A stretch of DNA of 64,000 bases, taken from M55B127 sp034521955. GTDB lineage: Bacteria; Bacillota; Halanaerobiia; Halanaerobiales; M55B127. Below the pieces are notes generated by a model, which was not told the origin of the DNA, did no database searches, and worked only from the letters and a program-made list of their open reading frames with translations. Below are positions 8,625-17,808 of this stretch, piece by piece (position 1 is the first letter of the stretch; each line of letters opens with the position of its first letter). Both the position numbers and the translations under genes were made by a program. Where the stretch lies: NCBI GenBank assembly GCA_034521955.1, contig JAXHLT010000003.1, forward strand, positions 310,001 to 374,000, in the 5' to 3' direction.

Positions 8625-9839
8625 ATGAATTATAAAGATGAAGCTCTTAAATTACACAAAAAACTTCAAGGTAAACTTTCAATAAAAAGCAAATATAAAT
8701 TAAAGGATAAAAATGATCTCAGTTTACTTTATACACCAGGGGTAGCTGAAGTCTGTAAAGAAATAATTAAAGATAAAGAACAATTATATGACTACACTAT
8801 AAAAAGTAATAGTGTTGCTGTTATTTCTGATGGTAGTGCTGTTTTAGGTTTGGGGGATATCGGTCCAGAGGCTGCTCTTCCAGTGATGGAAGGAAAGGCA
8901 ATATTATTTAAAGAATTTGCTAATGTTGATGCATACCCACTTTGTATAAAAAGAAATAATAATAAAGAATTTATTCAAAATGTAGTAAATTTAAGTTCCT
9001 CTTTAGGGGGAATAAATCTGGAAGATATTAAAGCACCCCACTGTTTTGAAATTGAGAAAAGTTTAAAAGAAAAACTTAATATACCAGTTTTTCATGATGA
9101 CCAGCATGGTACAGCTGTTGTGGTGTTAGCTGGTTTAATTAATGCTTTAAAGTTAGTTGATAAAAATATAGAAGATATTAAAGTTGTGATAACTGGGGCC
9201 GGTGCTGCAGGTTATGCAGTAACAAAACTACTTACAGTTGCTGGTGTAAATAATATTACTGTGTTAGATATTAACGGTGTAGTATATAAAAATAGAAGAG
9301 AAAATGATAAGTATCTTAATGAACTAGCTAAAATAACTAAACAAACAAATAGTGGAGAGTTAGATGAGGTAATAGTTGGAGCAGATGTATTTATTGGTGT
9401 ATCTACTTCAAATGTTTTAAATAAAAATATGGTTAAATCTATGAATTCTAAACCAATAATTTTTGCATTAGCAAATCCAGATCCAGAAATAGACCCTACA
9501 GATGCAAAAGAAGCTGGAGCATATATAGTTGCAACAGGAAGGTCTGATTATAGTAATCAGATAAATAATGTTTTAGCATTTCCTGGGATTTTCAGAGGTG
9601 TGTTAGATGCGAGTGCAGAAGAGATTAGTGAAGGAATGAAACTAAAAGCTGCTTATGCAATTGCTGAAATAGCACAAGAAAATTTAAATAAAGATAAAAT
9701 AATTCCTGATGTATTTAATAAAAAAATCGTAAGAGAAGTTGCCTTGGCTTGTGCAAAAGAAGCGATAGATAATGGTTTAACAAGAAAAAATGAGAGTTTT
9801 AACAAAGTAAAAGAAAAGATTATAAATAATTTAAGGTAA
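8625..9839 (+). CDS. NAD(P)-dependent malic enzyme
   Basis: Oxidatively decarboxylates malate to pyruvate. The short bacterial form (404 residues) has YTPGVAEVC, GLGDIGPEAALPVMEGKA, the metal-binding FHDDQHGTAV segment and a GAGAAGYA nucleotide loop. It closes the fumarase-malic enzyme operon. Coenzyme preference cannot be judged safely by eye. In an acetate-producing fermenter it would feed pyruvate from C4 acids. A hairpin follows at 9848-9877. Confidence 0.92.
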   Translation: MNYKDEALKLHKKLQGKLSIKSKYKLKDKNDLSLLYTPGVAEVCKEIIKDKEQLYDYTIKSNSVAVISDGSAVLGLGDIGPEAALPVMEGKAILFKEFANVDAYPLCIKRNNNKEFIQNVVNLSSSLGGINLEDIKAPHCFEIEKSLKEKLNIPVFHDDQHGTAVVVLAGLINALKLVDKNIEDIKVVITGAGAAGYAVTKLLTVAGVNNITVLDINGVVYKNRRENDKYLNELAKITKQTNSGELDEVIVGADVFIGVSTSNVLNKNMVKSMNSKPIIFALANPDPEIDPTDAKEAGAYIVATGRSDYSNQINNVLAFPGIFRGVLDASAEEISEGMKLKAAYAIAEIAQENLNKDKIIPDVFNKKIVREVALACAKEAIDNGLTRKNESFNKVKEKIINNLR

Positions 9840-9845
9840 ATTAAA

Positions 9846-9877
9846 AAGGAGTTTATTCATTTAATTATGAATAAACC
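9846..9877 (-). terminator. Terminator of rpmB (convergent with malic enzyme)
   Basis: A perfect inverted repeat (GTTTATTCAT, loop TTAATT, ATGAATAAAC, flanked by GG/CC) lies between the convergent malic enzyme and rpmB genes. Read on the minus strand, the stem is followed by a run of T (CTCCTTTTTAATTT), so it is a good intrinsic terminator for rpmB and may also slow plus-strand readthrough. Confidence 0.7.
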
Positions 9878-9894
9878 CCGTTATGAATAATCTA

Positions 9895-10125
9895 TTAATA
9901 TGCACGTTGAACTTTACCTGCTTTAAGACATTTAGCACAAACAGTAATTTTTTGTTTTTTACCATCAACAATCGCTTTAACTTTTTGAAGGTTAGGTTTT
10001 TGGGTACGACTTGTAACACTTGTTACATTTCTACCAACTCCACCTTTTTTCTTAGCTTTACCACGTCTTCTGATTCTATTTGCATTATTACTACCTTTAC
10101 CACATATTTCACAATGTTTGGCCAC
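9895..10125 (-). CDS. rpmB: Large ribosomal subunit protein bL28
   Basis: A 76-residue basic ribosomal protein. It begins with the CEICGKG zinc knuckle and has CAKC near the C-terminus, giving the four-Cys (zinc-binding) form. KPNLQKVKAIVDGKKQKITVCAKCLKAGKV is the family core, split by a Gly/Lys-rich insertion. The start is GTG at 10125 (MAKHCEIC) because AGGAGG sits 8 bases upstream; an in-frame GTG at 10134 falls inside that site. It is transcribed opposite to its neighbours, with its own promoter and terminator. Confidence 0.93.
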   Translation of the reverse strand: MAKHCEICGKGSNNANRIRRRGKAKKKGGVGRNVTSVTSRTQKPNLQKVKAIVDGKKQKITVCAKCLKAGKVQRAY

Positions 10126-10171
10126 TTGTAACACCTCCTGTATCTTATATAACTTTTTTCAGTCAAATATT

Positions 10172-10201
10172 ATTTTAACACACAATAGAGGGGTATGACA
10201 A
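10172..10201 (-). promoter_or_regulatory. Candidate rpmB promoter
   Basis: On the minus strand TTGTCA and TAAAAT are separated by 18 bases, upstream of rpmB. This is a close sigma-A-type match in the right place and orientation; no start site data exist here. Confidence 0.45.
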
Positions 10202-10271
10202 GTAATTTATTAAATTATGGAATAAAATAACTAAAAAAGAAAGTTCAAGTTTAAAGAAAAAACTATCTATG

Positions 10272-10300
10272 TTGCAAGATAAATCAATATATAGTAAAAT
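10272..10300 (+). promoter_or_regulatory. Candidate promoter of the asp23-fakA operon
   Basis: TTGCAA and TAAAAT with a 17-base spacer lie about 30 bases before the asp23 ATG, in the divergent region shared with rpmB. A vegetative sigma-type promoter is inferred from sequence only. Confidence 0.5.
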
Positions 10301-10329
10301 TACAATGTAAATAAAGAGAGGTGAAAAAA

Positions 10330-10697
10330 ATGGTTAAAGAGATTGAAAATAATTTTGGTAAAATATTAATTGCTGAACAAGTAATAGAAACTGTAGCCGG
10401 CCTTTCAGCTATGGAATGCTATGGACTTAGTAGGTATGTCTTCAAAAAACATGCAAGATGGTATAGCTGAATTATTAGGTTGGGATAATCTAAGTAAAGG
10501 TGTATCAGTTGAAATACAGGAAGATGAAATTAAAGATTGAATTAAACATTGTTGTTGAATATGGAACAAACATTCATGAGGTTGCAAATAATATAATCGA
10601 GCGAGTTAAATATACTTTAAAAAACAGATTAGGAATTGAAGTTAATAATATCGACATAAACGTTCAGGGAGTGAGAATAGGTAATGGCACAGAATGA
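10330..10697 (+). CDS. Asp23/Gls24 (DUF322) family protein, two +1 frame breaks
   Basis: YloU/Asp23-like small protein that usually precedes fakA in Firmicutes; exact function unsettled, linked to envelope stress. ATG 10330 follows AGAGAGGTG by 6 bases. The frame is continuous to CTT at 10426-10428, where one extra A (10429) shifts it. It resumes as GTA GGT (VGMSSKNMQDGIAELLG). A second shift comes from an extra G (10535) after AAA, then ATT GAA (IELNIVVEYGTNIHEVANN). Skipping the two bases gives 121 residues, the normal family length, ending INVQGVRIG. Unshifted reading stops after about 45 residues. It overlaps fakA by 14 bases. Confidence 0.8.
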
Positions 10698-12372
10698 GGT
10701 AATAAAAACAATAAACGGAATATTATTTAAAAAGATGTGTTATGGTGCATTAAATAGACTTAAAGACCAACAGTCATATATTGATTCTTTAAATGTTTTT
10801 CCTGTACCTGATGGTGATACAGGTACAAATATGTTACTTACCTTTCAGGAAGCTGTAGAAAACTTAGATCAGGTTAAATCTGAAAGAATTGATAAGTTAA
10901 CTCAAGCTCTTTCAAAAGGAGCATTAATGGGAGCTAGAGGTAACTCAGGTGTTATATTATCTCAGCTTTTAAGAGGTTTTTCAGAAGCAAATAAAAATAA
11001 AAAAATAATGAGTAATGAAGATTTGATAAAATCATTATCAATGGCTGCTAGAATAGCTTATCAGGGTGTTCTAAAACCTGTTGAAGGTACAATTTTAACA
11101 GTATCTAGAAAAGCAGCTAAAAGAGCAGAAGACCTAAAAGATATTGAAGACATAGATCAGTTACTTGAAAAAGTTATTGAAAGTGCTCATAAGGCGTTAA
11201 ATAAGACTCCTGAACAGCTTCCCCAATTAAAGGAAGCAGGTGTTGTAGATGCTGGTGGGCAAGGTTATCTGACTATATTAGAAGGTATGAGAGCAGGTTT
11301 AACTGGAAAAGTAGAGGTTACAGAAAAAAAAGTAACTAAAAGAGAAGTTTCTGAAGAAGAAGTTGATTTAAAATATGGTTACTGTACTCAAACTTTAATC
11401 AATGTTAAAGATAAATCTGTTGATATTGAAGAAATAAAAAATGATATAGAGCAGTTTGGAGACTCACTTATGGTTGTGGGTGATGAAGAAATTATAAAAA
11501 TTCATATTCACACCAATCATCCTGGAATCATACTTGAGTATGCATTAAAAACAGGTAGTTTAAAAGATATCAAAATTGATAATATGAAACTACAAAATGC
11601 TGAAATGAGAGAAAAACATGAAATGAAACAAAAGGAAGAATATGAAAACTTAAAAGATAACAGTACAGAAGATTTTGATGAAAAGTTAATAATGAATTCT
11701 AAAGTAAAAGAATTAAATAGAAAAACAGGTATTATTGCTGTTGCCAAAGGTAAAGGAATAAAAAATATTCTATTAGAACTCGGAGTAGACTTGATTATTG
11801 ATGGTGGACAGTCTATGAATCCAAGTATAAATGATTTTGTAGATGCATTAGAGAAGATCGAACAAGATAAAGTTATAATACTACCTAATAATAAAAATAT
11901 AATTTCTGCTGCCCAACAAGCTTCATCTTTATCTGATAAAGATATAAGCGTAGTTGAAACCAAAGCTATACCACAAGCTATTGCAGCTTTACTAGTATTT
12001 GATGACCAAGAAGAATTAGTTGATTTGAAAAATAATATGGAATCTGAAATCATAAATGTAAAGACAATTGAAATAACATATGCTGTAAAAAATTCAAAGG
12101 TAAATGGTTATGAAATTGAAGAAAATGATGTACTTGGTTTGGTTAACGGTACAATCAAAGCAGTAGGTAATAGTGAAATTGAGGTTGTCGAAGAACTTAT
12201 TAAAAGTGATTGGGAAGATGAAGACTTAATAACTATCTATTATGGAGATGGTGCATCAGAAGAAGACGCACAAGAGATCAAAAAGAAGTTTACAGAAAGA
12301 GCGAGTGATGCAGAGGTCGAAATATATAAAGGTGGTCAACCACTATATCCATATATAATTTCACTAGAATAA
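10684..12372 (+). CDS. fakA: Fatty acid kinase subunit FakA (DhaL-DegV-like)
   Basis: ATP-binding subunit of fatty acid kinase, which phosphorylates fatty acids held by a DegV/FakB protein so that PlsX/PlsY can use them for phospholipid synthesis. The N-terminal DhaL domain (about 1-200) has VPDGDTGTNM with the Mg/ATP-binding aspartates and GARGNSGVILSQ. The middle and C-terminal parts match the YloV family, including EAGVVDAGGQG and IHTNHPG. At 562 residues it is full length. A degV gene lies 21 bases downstream, plsX and plsY are also in the window, and a second DegV is at 60.9 kb. Confidence 0.9.
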   Translation: MAQNEVIKTINGILFKKMCYGALNRLKDQQSYIDSLNVFPVPDGDTGTNMLLTFQEAVENLDQVKSERIDKLTQALSKGALMGARGNSGVILSQLLRGFSEANKNKKIMSNEDLIKSLSMAARIAYQGVLKPVEGTILTVSRKAAKRAEDLKDIEDIDQLLEKVIESAHKALNKTPEQLPQLKEAGVVDAGGQGYLTILEGMRAGLTGKVEVTEKKVTKREVSEEEVDLKYGYCTQTLINVKDKSVDIEEIKNDIEQFGDSLMVVGDEEIIKIHIHTNHPGIILEYALKTGSLKDIKIDNMKLQNAEMREKHEMKQKEEYENLKDNSTEDFDEKLIMNSKVKELNRKTGIIAVAKGKGIKNILLELGVDLIIDGGQSMNPSINDFVDALEKIEQDKVIILPNNKNIISAAQQASSLSDKDISVVETKAIPQAIAALLVFDDQEELVDLKNNMESEIINVKTIEITYAVKNSKVNGYEIEENDVLGLVNGTIKAVGNSEIEVVEELIKSDWEDEDLITIYYGDGASEEDAQEIKKKFTERASDAEVEIYKGGQPLYPYIISLE

Positions 12373-12393
12373 ATAATAAGCGAGGTAATAATA

Positions 12394-13278
12394 ATGAAAA
12401 TAGGTATTTTAACTGACAGCACATGTGATTTACCAGAAAATATATTAAATGAATATAATGTTAATGTGATTCCATTAACAGTTAGTTTGGAAAATAAACA
12501 GTATAAGGATAAAGTTGATATAACATCAGAGGAGTTTTTAAAAAAAATTAAAAATACAGATCAACTACCAACAACTTCTCAACCTTCTGCTGGAGAGTTT
12601 ACACAAATATATGAAAAATTAAATCAACAATATGATCACATACTTTCAATACATTTATCAGAACACTTAAGTGGGACAATACAATCAGCGAAGTTAGCAT
12701 TAAAAGAAAATTCAAAATATAATGTTACAATAGTAGACTCGAAATCTACTTCTATGGGATTAGGTTTTTTAGTAATCTTAGCGGCAAAATTAATCAATAA
12801 AGATTACAAACTAGATAAAATAGTTGATATATTAGAAATGGCTCGTAAAGATATGGTGATTTATTTAACAGTTGATAATTTATCATATTTACAAAAGGGT
12901 GGAAGAATTAATAAGGCAGAATCATTGATAGGAAACTTAATTAACCTAAAACCTATTTTGAAATTAGACTTTAATTCAACTAGTGTTGAACCGATTGGTA
13001 AAGTAAGAGGAAATAAAAGTATTCACAAAAAATTTATAAATTATAGTGAAAGTTATATATCTAAAAATGAGTCTGAAAATAAATATTGGTTTGGTCTTTT
13101 ATATGGTGAATATGAATATGCAAAAGAGTTTGAAGATAAATTTAAAGAATATTTGAATTTGCAAAAGATAAATTATGATTACTTTAAAAATAATGTTGGA
13201 TCTGTTATAGGTAGCCATACAGGGCCTTCTGTATATGGTATTATTCTTTTTAAGGGTGGTAAGTACTTAGATGAGTAA
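12394..13278 (+). CDS. DegV family fatty acid-binding protein (FakB-like)
   Basis: Binds one fatty acid and presents it to FakA. Signatures: STCDLPENI near the N-terminus, TTSQPSAGEF, SIHLSEHLSGT, DSKSTSMGLGF and the C-terminal GSVIGSHTGPSVYGI. Its 294 residues are normal. Direct pairing behind fakA is strong support for a FakB role. Which acyl chain it prefers cannot be read from the sequence. Its 3' end overlaps recG by 8 bases. Confidence 0.88.
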   Translation: MKIGILTDSTCDLPENILNEYNVNVIPLTVSLENKQYKDKVDITSEEFLKKIKNTDQLPTTSQPSAGEFTQIYEKLNQQYDHILSIHLSEHLSGTIQSAKLALKENSKYNVTIVDSKSTSMGLGFLVILAAKLINKDYKLDKIVDILEMARKDMVIYLTVDNLSYLQKGGRINKAESLIGNLINLKPILKLDFNSTSVEPIGKVRGNKSIHKKFINYSESYISKNESENKYWFGLLYGEYEYAKEFEDKFKEYLNLQKINYDYFKNNVGSVIGSHTGPSVYGIILFKGGKYLDE

Positions 13279-15325
13279 ATCTAATAATGAAGAAATTAGA
13301 TTCTTAACTGGTGTAGGACCTAAGTTTGAAAAAAAACTTAATAAATTAGATATAAATTTACTTGAAGATCTGTTTTATTATTTTCCAAGAGCTTATGAAG
13401 ATCGTGGAAAATTTAAAGAGATTAGATTTATTAGACCTAAAGAAGACATAGCTTTAAAGGTTAAGGTTTTAGATAAAAACCTTATTAAAAGAGGTAGATA
13501 TAAATCTATACTAAAAGTAACATTTACTGATGGTACTGATACAGTTGTCAGTACCTGGTTTAACCAATCATATCTAAATGATGTTTTTAAAAAAGGGGAA
13601 AAGTTTAATCTTTATGGCCAATTAAATGAAAAAAGTTATTATAAATACAATAAAAAAGAGATTTTAAATCCAACATATGAAGAAATTAAAGAGGACAAAC
13701 CAACTATTCATACGGGAAGAGTTGTACCAATTTATTCACTTACAGAGGGAATAACTCAAAAAAGAATTAGGTATATAATTTATCAAGCTTTAAAAGAACA
13801 TATTAATGATTTAAATGAATTTTTACCTAAGTATATTATTGATAACTATAACTATGTTAATATCAAAGAAGCAATTTTCAATATGCACTTTCCTCAAGAC
13901 AGAAAAACCTTTGTTCAAGCAAGAAATAGATTGGCTTTTGAAGAACTTTTATTGTTTGAAATTATTATGTTGAATCGCAAGAAAAATTATCGCAAAAAAT
14001 TAGGAATTAAACATGAAAAAAAAGATGCTCAGGTAAATCAATTTATCAACAACCTTGATTTTAAGTTAACCGATGCTCAAATTAATGTTTGGGATGAAAT
14101 TAAAAGTGATATGGAAAAAGGGCATCCTATGCAGAGATTACTTCAGGGAGATGTTGGATCAGGTAAAACAGTTGTGGCTGTTATGTCTTTGATAAAAACA
14201 ATAGAAAATGGATATCAAGGAATATTAATGGCTCCAACAGAGATATTAGCCGAACAACATTATATCAAATTAAAGAAAATGTTATCTGAATTTGATTACA
14301 ATATTGAGCTTTTAATTGGAAGTATAAAAGAATCTAAAAAAAATGAAATAACTCAAAGAATAAAAAATAATAAGGTTGATTTAATAATAGGTACACACGC
14401 CTTATTTCAAAAGGATGTTGATTACTCAGATATAGGTTTAATAGTAATAGATGAACAACATAGATTTGGAGTAGAACAAAGGTATAAACTTAAGAAAAAG
14501 GGCAAAAACCCGGATTTATTAGTGATGACTGCCACACCGATACCAAGATCTTTAGCTTTAACAATGTATGGAGATCTTGATTTTTCAATTATTGATGAGA
14601 TGCCTCCAGGAAGAAAACCAGTTATTACTACCTGGAGAACTCAAAAAAGTAGAGATAAAATTTATAGTTTTATTAAAGAAAAAATCTCAAATGGCGAACA
14701 GGTTTATGTGGTTTGTCCCCTTATAGAACCTTCTGATGATTTAGATGCTTTATCTGTATTAGAAACAAAAGAACTTTTAGAAAATACATATTTGAAGGAA
14801 TTTAATATAAAAGCTTTACATGGTCAGTTAAAAAGTGATGAGAAAAATAAGATAATGAGTGATTTTGTTAATCAAAAGATTGATGTTTTAATATCAACAA
14901 CTGTAATTGAAGTTGGTGTAGATGTAAAAACAGCAAATATCATGGTTGTTGAAAATGCTGAAAGATTTGGTCTAGCACAACTTCACCAATTAAGAGGAAG
15001 AGTAGGCAGAAGTAGTAAACAAGCTTATTGTATACTTATATCTAATCCAAATACAGAAGAGGCTAAAAGAAGATTAGAAGTAATGACTGAAACAAATGAT
15101 GGATTTAAAATATCAGAAGCTGACTTGGAAATCAGAGGTCCTGGTGAATTTTTTGGGAAAAGGCAACATGGAATTAATGATCTGAAGGTTGCAAATATTT
15201 TAAAAGACTCAAAAATATTAGCAAAAGCCAATAAGGAAGCTAATAAAATTACTAGTATTGATAATTGGGATGAAAAATATAAAAGCTTGTCTAAAAAAAT
15301 TGAAGAGCTTAAAATAATAATATAA
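13271..15325 (+). CDS. recG: ATP-dependent DNA helicase RecG
   Basis: Branch-migrating helicase that remodels stalled forks and Holliday junctions. An N-terminal wedge/OB region (about 1-250) is followed by helicase motifs: Walker A GDVGSGKT, DEQH box (IDEQHRFG), TATPIPRSLALTMYG and QLRGRVGRS. At 684 residues it is full length. It overlaps the upstream degV by 8 bases and precedes rsmD-coaD, the usual Firmicutes order. Confidence 0.96.
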   Translation: MSKSNNEEIRFLTGVGPKFEKKLNKLDINLLEDLFYYFPRAYEDRGKFKEIRFIRPKEDIALKVKVLDKNLIKRGRYKSILKVTFTDGTDTVVSTWFNQSYLNDVFKKGEKFNLYGQLNEKSYYKYNKKEILNPTYEEIKEDKPTIHTGRVVPIYSLTEGITQKRIRYIIYQALKEHINDLNEFLPKYIIDNYNYVNIKEAIFNMHFPQDRKTFVQARNRLAFEELLLFEIIMLNRKKNYRKKLGIKHEKKDAQVNQFINNLDFKLTDAQINVWDEIKSDMEKGHPMQRLLQGDVGSGKTVVAVMSLIKTIENGYQGILMAPTEILAEQHYIKLKKMLSEFDYNIELLIGSIKESKKNEITQRIKNNKVDLIIGTHALFQKDVDYSDIGLIVIDEQHRFGVEQRYKLKKKGKNPDLLVMTATPIPRSLALTMYGDLDFSIIDEMPPGRKPVITTWRTQKSRDKIYSFIKEKISNGEQVYVVCPLIEPSDDLDALSVLETKELLENTYLKEFNIKALHGQLKSDEKNKIMSDFVNQKIDVLISTTVIEVGVDVKTANIMVVENAERFGLAQLHQLRGRVGRSSKQAYCILISNPNTEEAKRRLEVMTETNDGFKISEADLEIRGPGEFFGKRQHGINDLKVANILKDSKILAKANKEANKITSIDNWDEKYKSLSKKIEELKIII

Positions 15326-15339
15326 TAAAGAGGGATTTA

Positions 15340-15885
15340 ATGAGAATAATTGCTGGAAGAGCTGGTGGCATAAAATTAAAAAGCATTAAAACTAAAAAAG
15401 TGAGACCAACCTTAGATAGAGTAAAAGAAGCTTTGTTTAGCATGTTATTACCCTATATGCCTAAAGAAAAAGGATTGGATCTTTTTGCTGGATTTGGCAC
15501 TTTAGGATTAGAAGCAGTTAGTAGGGGAGTAAATTCAATGACTTTTGTTGAAAAAAACAGAAGGCATGTAAAAATTATAGAAAAGAATATTGATAAATGT
15601 AAATTTAATGACATGTCTAAAGTTATTCAAGATGATGTCTTCAAATTTTTGAAGTCTACTGATAAAAAATATGATCTCGTCTTTTTAGATCCACCTTATA
15701 ATAAAAATTTAGTTAATAAAACTTTAGATTCATTACTTGACAATAATTTATTACATAAGGGATCTCTTATAATTGTAGAACATCATAAAGGAGAAATAGT
15801 TGAAGATATTGAACAATTAATAGTAATAAAGGATAGAAACTATAATGATACAGTAATTAAAGTATATTTGTATGAGGAGGAATAA
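15340..15885 (+). CDS. rsmD: 16S rRNA (guanine-966-N2) methyltransferase RsmD
   Basis: SAM-dependent methylation of G966 in 16S rRNA. The Rossmann motif GLDLFAGFGTLGLEAVSRG and the N6/N2-methylase DPPY box (VFLDPPYN) are present. Its 181 residues are normal. It lies between recG and coaD, a conserved pairing with coaD 2 bases downstream. Confidence 0.94.
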   Translation: MRIIAGRAGGIKLKSIKTKKVRPTLDRVKEALFSMLLPYMPKEKGLDLFAGFGTLGLEAVSRGVNSMTFVEKNRRHVKIIEKNIDKCKFNDMSKVIQDDVFKFLKSTDKKYDLVFLDPPYNKNLVNKTLDSLLDNNLLHKGSLIIVEHHKGEIVEDIEQLIVIKDRNYNDTVIKVYLYEEE

Positions 15886-15887
15886 AA

Positions 15888-16373
15888 ATGTTGGATCGTG
15901 TAGTATACCCTGGTAGTTTTGATCCGGTAACAAATGGACATTTAAATATTATTAAAAGGGCTTCAAATATTTTTGATGAAGTAATTGTTGCTGTTTTTCA
16001 AAACCCAAATAAAGAGCCAATATTTACTATGGAAGAAAGAGTTTTATTACTTAAAGAAGTCACCAGTGATTTTAAAAAAGTAAAGATAGATTCTTTTACT
16101 GGTTTAACTACAAATTATGTAAAATCCAAAAAAGCATCTGCTATTTTAAGAGGTCTAAGAGCTGTTTCAGACTTTGAAGGTGAGTTTCAAATGGCATCAA
16201 TGAATAAAGAGTTAGATTCTGATATTGAAACAATATTTCTGATGACAGATTCAAAATATGCTTTTTTAAGTTCTAGTGTTGTAAAAGAAGTTGCCCAGTT
16301 TGGTGGAGAAATGGATAATGTTGTTCCTAAAACAGTAGAAAAAGCGTTATTGAAAAAATATAATATTAAATAA
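15888..16373 (+). CDS. coaD: Phosphopantetheine adenylyltransferase
   Basis: Penultimate step of coenzyme A synthesis: 4'-phosphopantetheine + ATP to dephospho-CoA. YPGSFDPVTNGH contains the nucleotidyltransferase (H/T)xGH motif, with RGLRAVSDFEGE and LSSSVVKEVA as further family motifs. It is 161 residues, normal length. An AGGAGG site lies directly upstream. Confidence 0.96.
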   Translation: MLDRVVYPGSFDPVTNGHLNIIKRASNIFDEVIVAVFQNPNKEPIFTMEERVLLLKEVTSDFKKVKIDSFTGLTTNYVKSKKASAILRGLRAVSDFEGEFQMASMNKELDSDIETIFLMTDSKYAFLSSSVVKEVAQFGGEMDNVVPKTVEKALLKKYNIK

Positions 16374-16401
16374 TGTGAAATTTTAAGTGAGGAAAAAATA
16401 C

Positions 16402-17415
16402 ATGAGAAAAGATAAATTAACAAAATTAATTGGTATACTGATTATATTATTTATTTTAATAAACTTTATACCAACTTCATATTATGTTATGTCTCCAGGA
16501 GTAGCTGAAAAGTTAGGACCGATTATTACGGTTCAGGATGGCTATAAAGAAAATATTAAAGGTAGTTTTATGTTGACAGCTGTTGGTAGTCAGAAGGCTA
16601 CAATCTGGGATTACATCTATATTAACACTATTAAACCAAACGGTTATGAACTGGAATTACTGACAGATCAGTTACCTGAAGGTGTCAATATGAATAAATA
16701 TCTAAATATGATGGCTGATTTGATGGAAGAAAGTCAATTAACTGCAGAAGCAGTAGCATTAAAAAAATTAGGATATGATGTTGAAGTTTCTGGTGAAGGT
16801 GTTGAAATAATAGAAGTTTTAAAAGCTAGTTCAGGATATAATAAGTTAGAAAATGGAGATGTTATTAAAAAGATTGACGGGAAAAAAGTTGAAATTGCTT
16901 CTGAAGCAGTTGACATTATTAGAAACAGAGAAATTGGAGATGAAGTTCAGTTACAGGTATTAAGAGATACTCAACTAATAGATTTAACTGTTAATACAAT
17001 AGAGTTGCCAGAAAGTCCTGGTTTACCTTCAATCGGTATATTAATAGGAACTAAAAACTTAAATTATAACTTTCCAATTGAAGTTGAGTATAACACAGGT
17101 AATATCATTGGACCTTCAGCTGGAGGAATGTTTGCCTTAGAAATATATAATCAACTAACCGAAGAAGATATTACTGAAGGCAAAAATATTGCAGGGACAG
17201 GAACAATAAACTTAGAAGGTGAAATAGGAAGAATAGATGGCATTGTTCAAAAAATTATAGCTGCAAAAAAAGCAGGTGCAGAAGTCTTTTTAGTGCCAAC
17301 GGATAATTATGAAAAAGCCAAAGAAACAAATACTAATATTGAATTGGTACCAATAAAAACCTTTGATGATGCTGTAGATTTTTTAGAAGAAGATAATCTA
17401 GATAAGGCTGCTTAA
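16402..17415 (+). CDS. Membrane-anchored PDZ-Lon protease (SepM/YlbL type)
   Basis: A 337-residue secreted-side protease. An N-terminal membrane segment (about residues 6-24) is followed by a PDZ domain (about 125-200, KLENGDVIKKIDGKKV) and a Lon-type Ser/Lys catalytic domain: the serine in GPSAGGMF and the lysine in IIAAKKAGAEVF. ATG 16402 is preferred over an in-frame GTG at 16387, which lies within the AAGTGAGGA ribosome site. Family members (YlbL, SepM) process peptides or membrane-linked substrates. The target here is unknown. The coaD neighbour is typical. Confidence 0.88.
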   Translation: MRKDKLTKLIGILIILFILINFIPTSYYVMSPGVAEKLGPIITVQDGYKENIKGSFMLTAVGSQKATIWDYIYINTIKPNGYELELLTDQLPEGVNMNKYLNMMADLMEESQLTAEAVALKKLGYDVEVSGEGVEIIEVLKASSGYNKLENGDVIKKIDGKKVEIASEAVDIIRNREIGDEVQLQVLRDTQLIDLTVNTIELPESPGLPSIGILIGTKNLNYNFPIEVEYNTGNIIGPSAGGMFALEIYNQLTEEDITEGKNIAGTGTINLEGEIGRIDGIVQKIIAAKKAGAEVFLVPTDNYEKAKETNTNIELVPIKTFDDAVDFLEEDNLDKAA

Positions 17416-17808
17416 TTTAAAGACTATAGGAACTTTTTTTGATCAGTTTAATAAAACCAACTATAATGGCAAGCCTTCAATAGAAAAAAGAAAGTATGAT
17501 GATAATTATCTAAAGTACTGGTATAAAGATCATTATTAAGTCAACTACTCCACCCTAAATGGAAATAAGATAGGGATGATGTTTTCTTAAGTTATTTTAA
17601 TTAAAAATGAAAATATTTTTAATATTGCAGCAAAATCTGTGAAAAAAGTGCAAGAGTTCTATAAAAATTACAGGTAAGGGATAAAGCAGTTTACAAAAGA
17701 AAATTCATTTATCTAATTTGTTGAAGAGGGATGATTTTAAGAGGGATTTGGGTACCTGAGCATGTGAAAATCTATATGATGAATTAAAAGAGATAAGGAG
17801 CGCTAGGT
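17416..17808 (+). other. Intergenic region with gene-relic fragments
   Basis: This 393-base gap holds no intact gene. It contains short coding-like stretches in different frames: one plus-strand run (about 17430-17540) reads FNKTNYNGKPSIEKRK then KYWYKDHY before TAA, and another around 17610-17690 reads FNIAAKSVKKVQEFYKNYR. Both have the residue make-up of real protein but no start or common frame. I could not identify the ancestor. I see no transposase motif or strong terminator, and GGAG just before 17809 belongs to the next gene. Confidence 0.45.

Noticed and set aside
9883..10131. Plus-strand 82-codon frame opposite rpmB
   Set aside because: It is the shadow of bL28, which has its own ribosome site, promoter and terminator on the minus strand.
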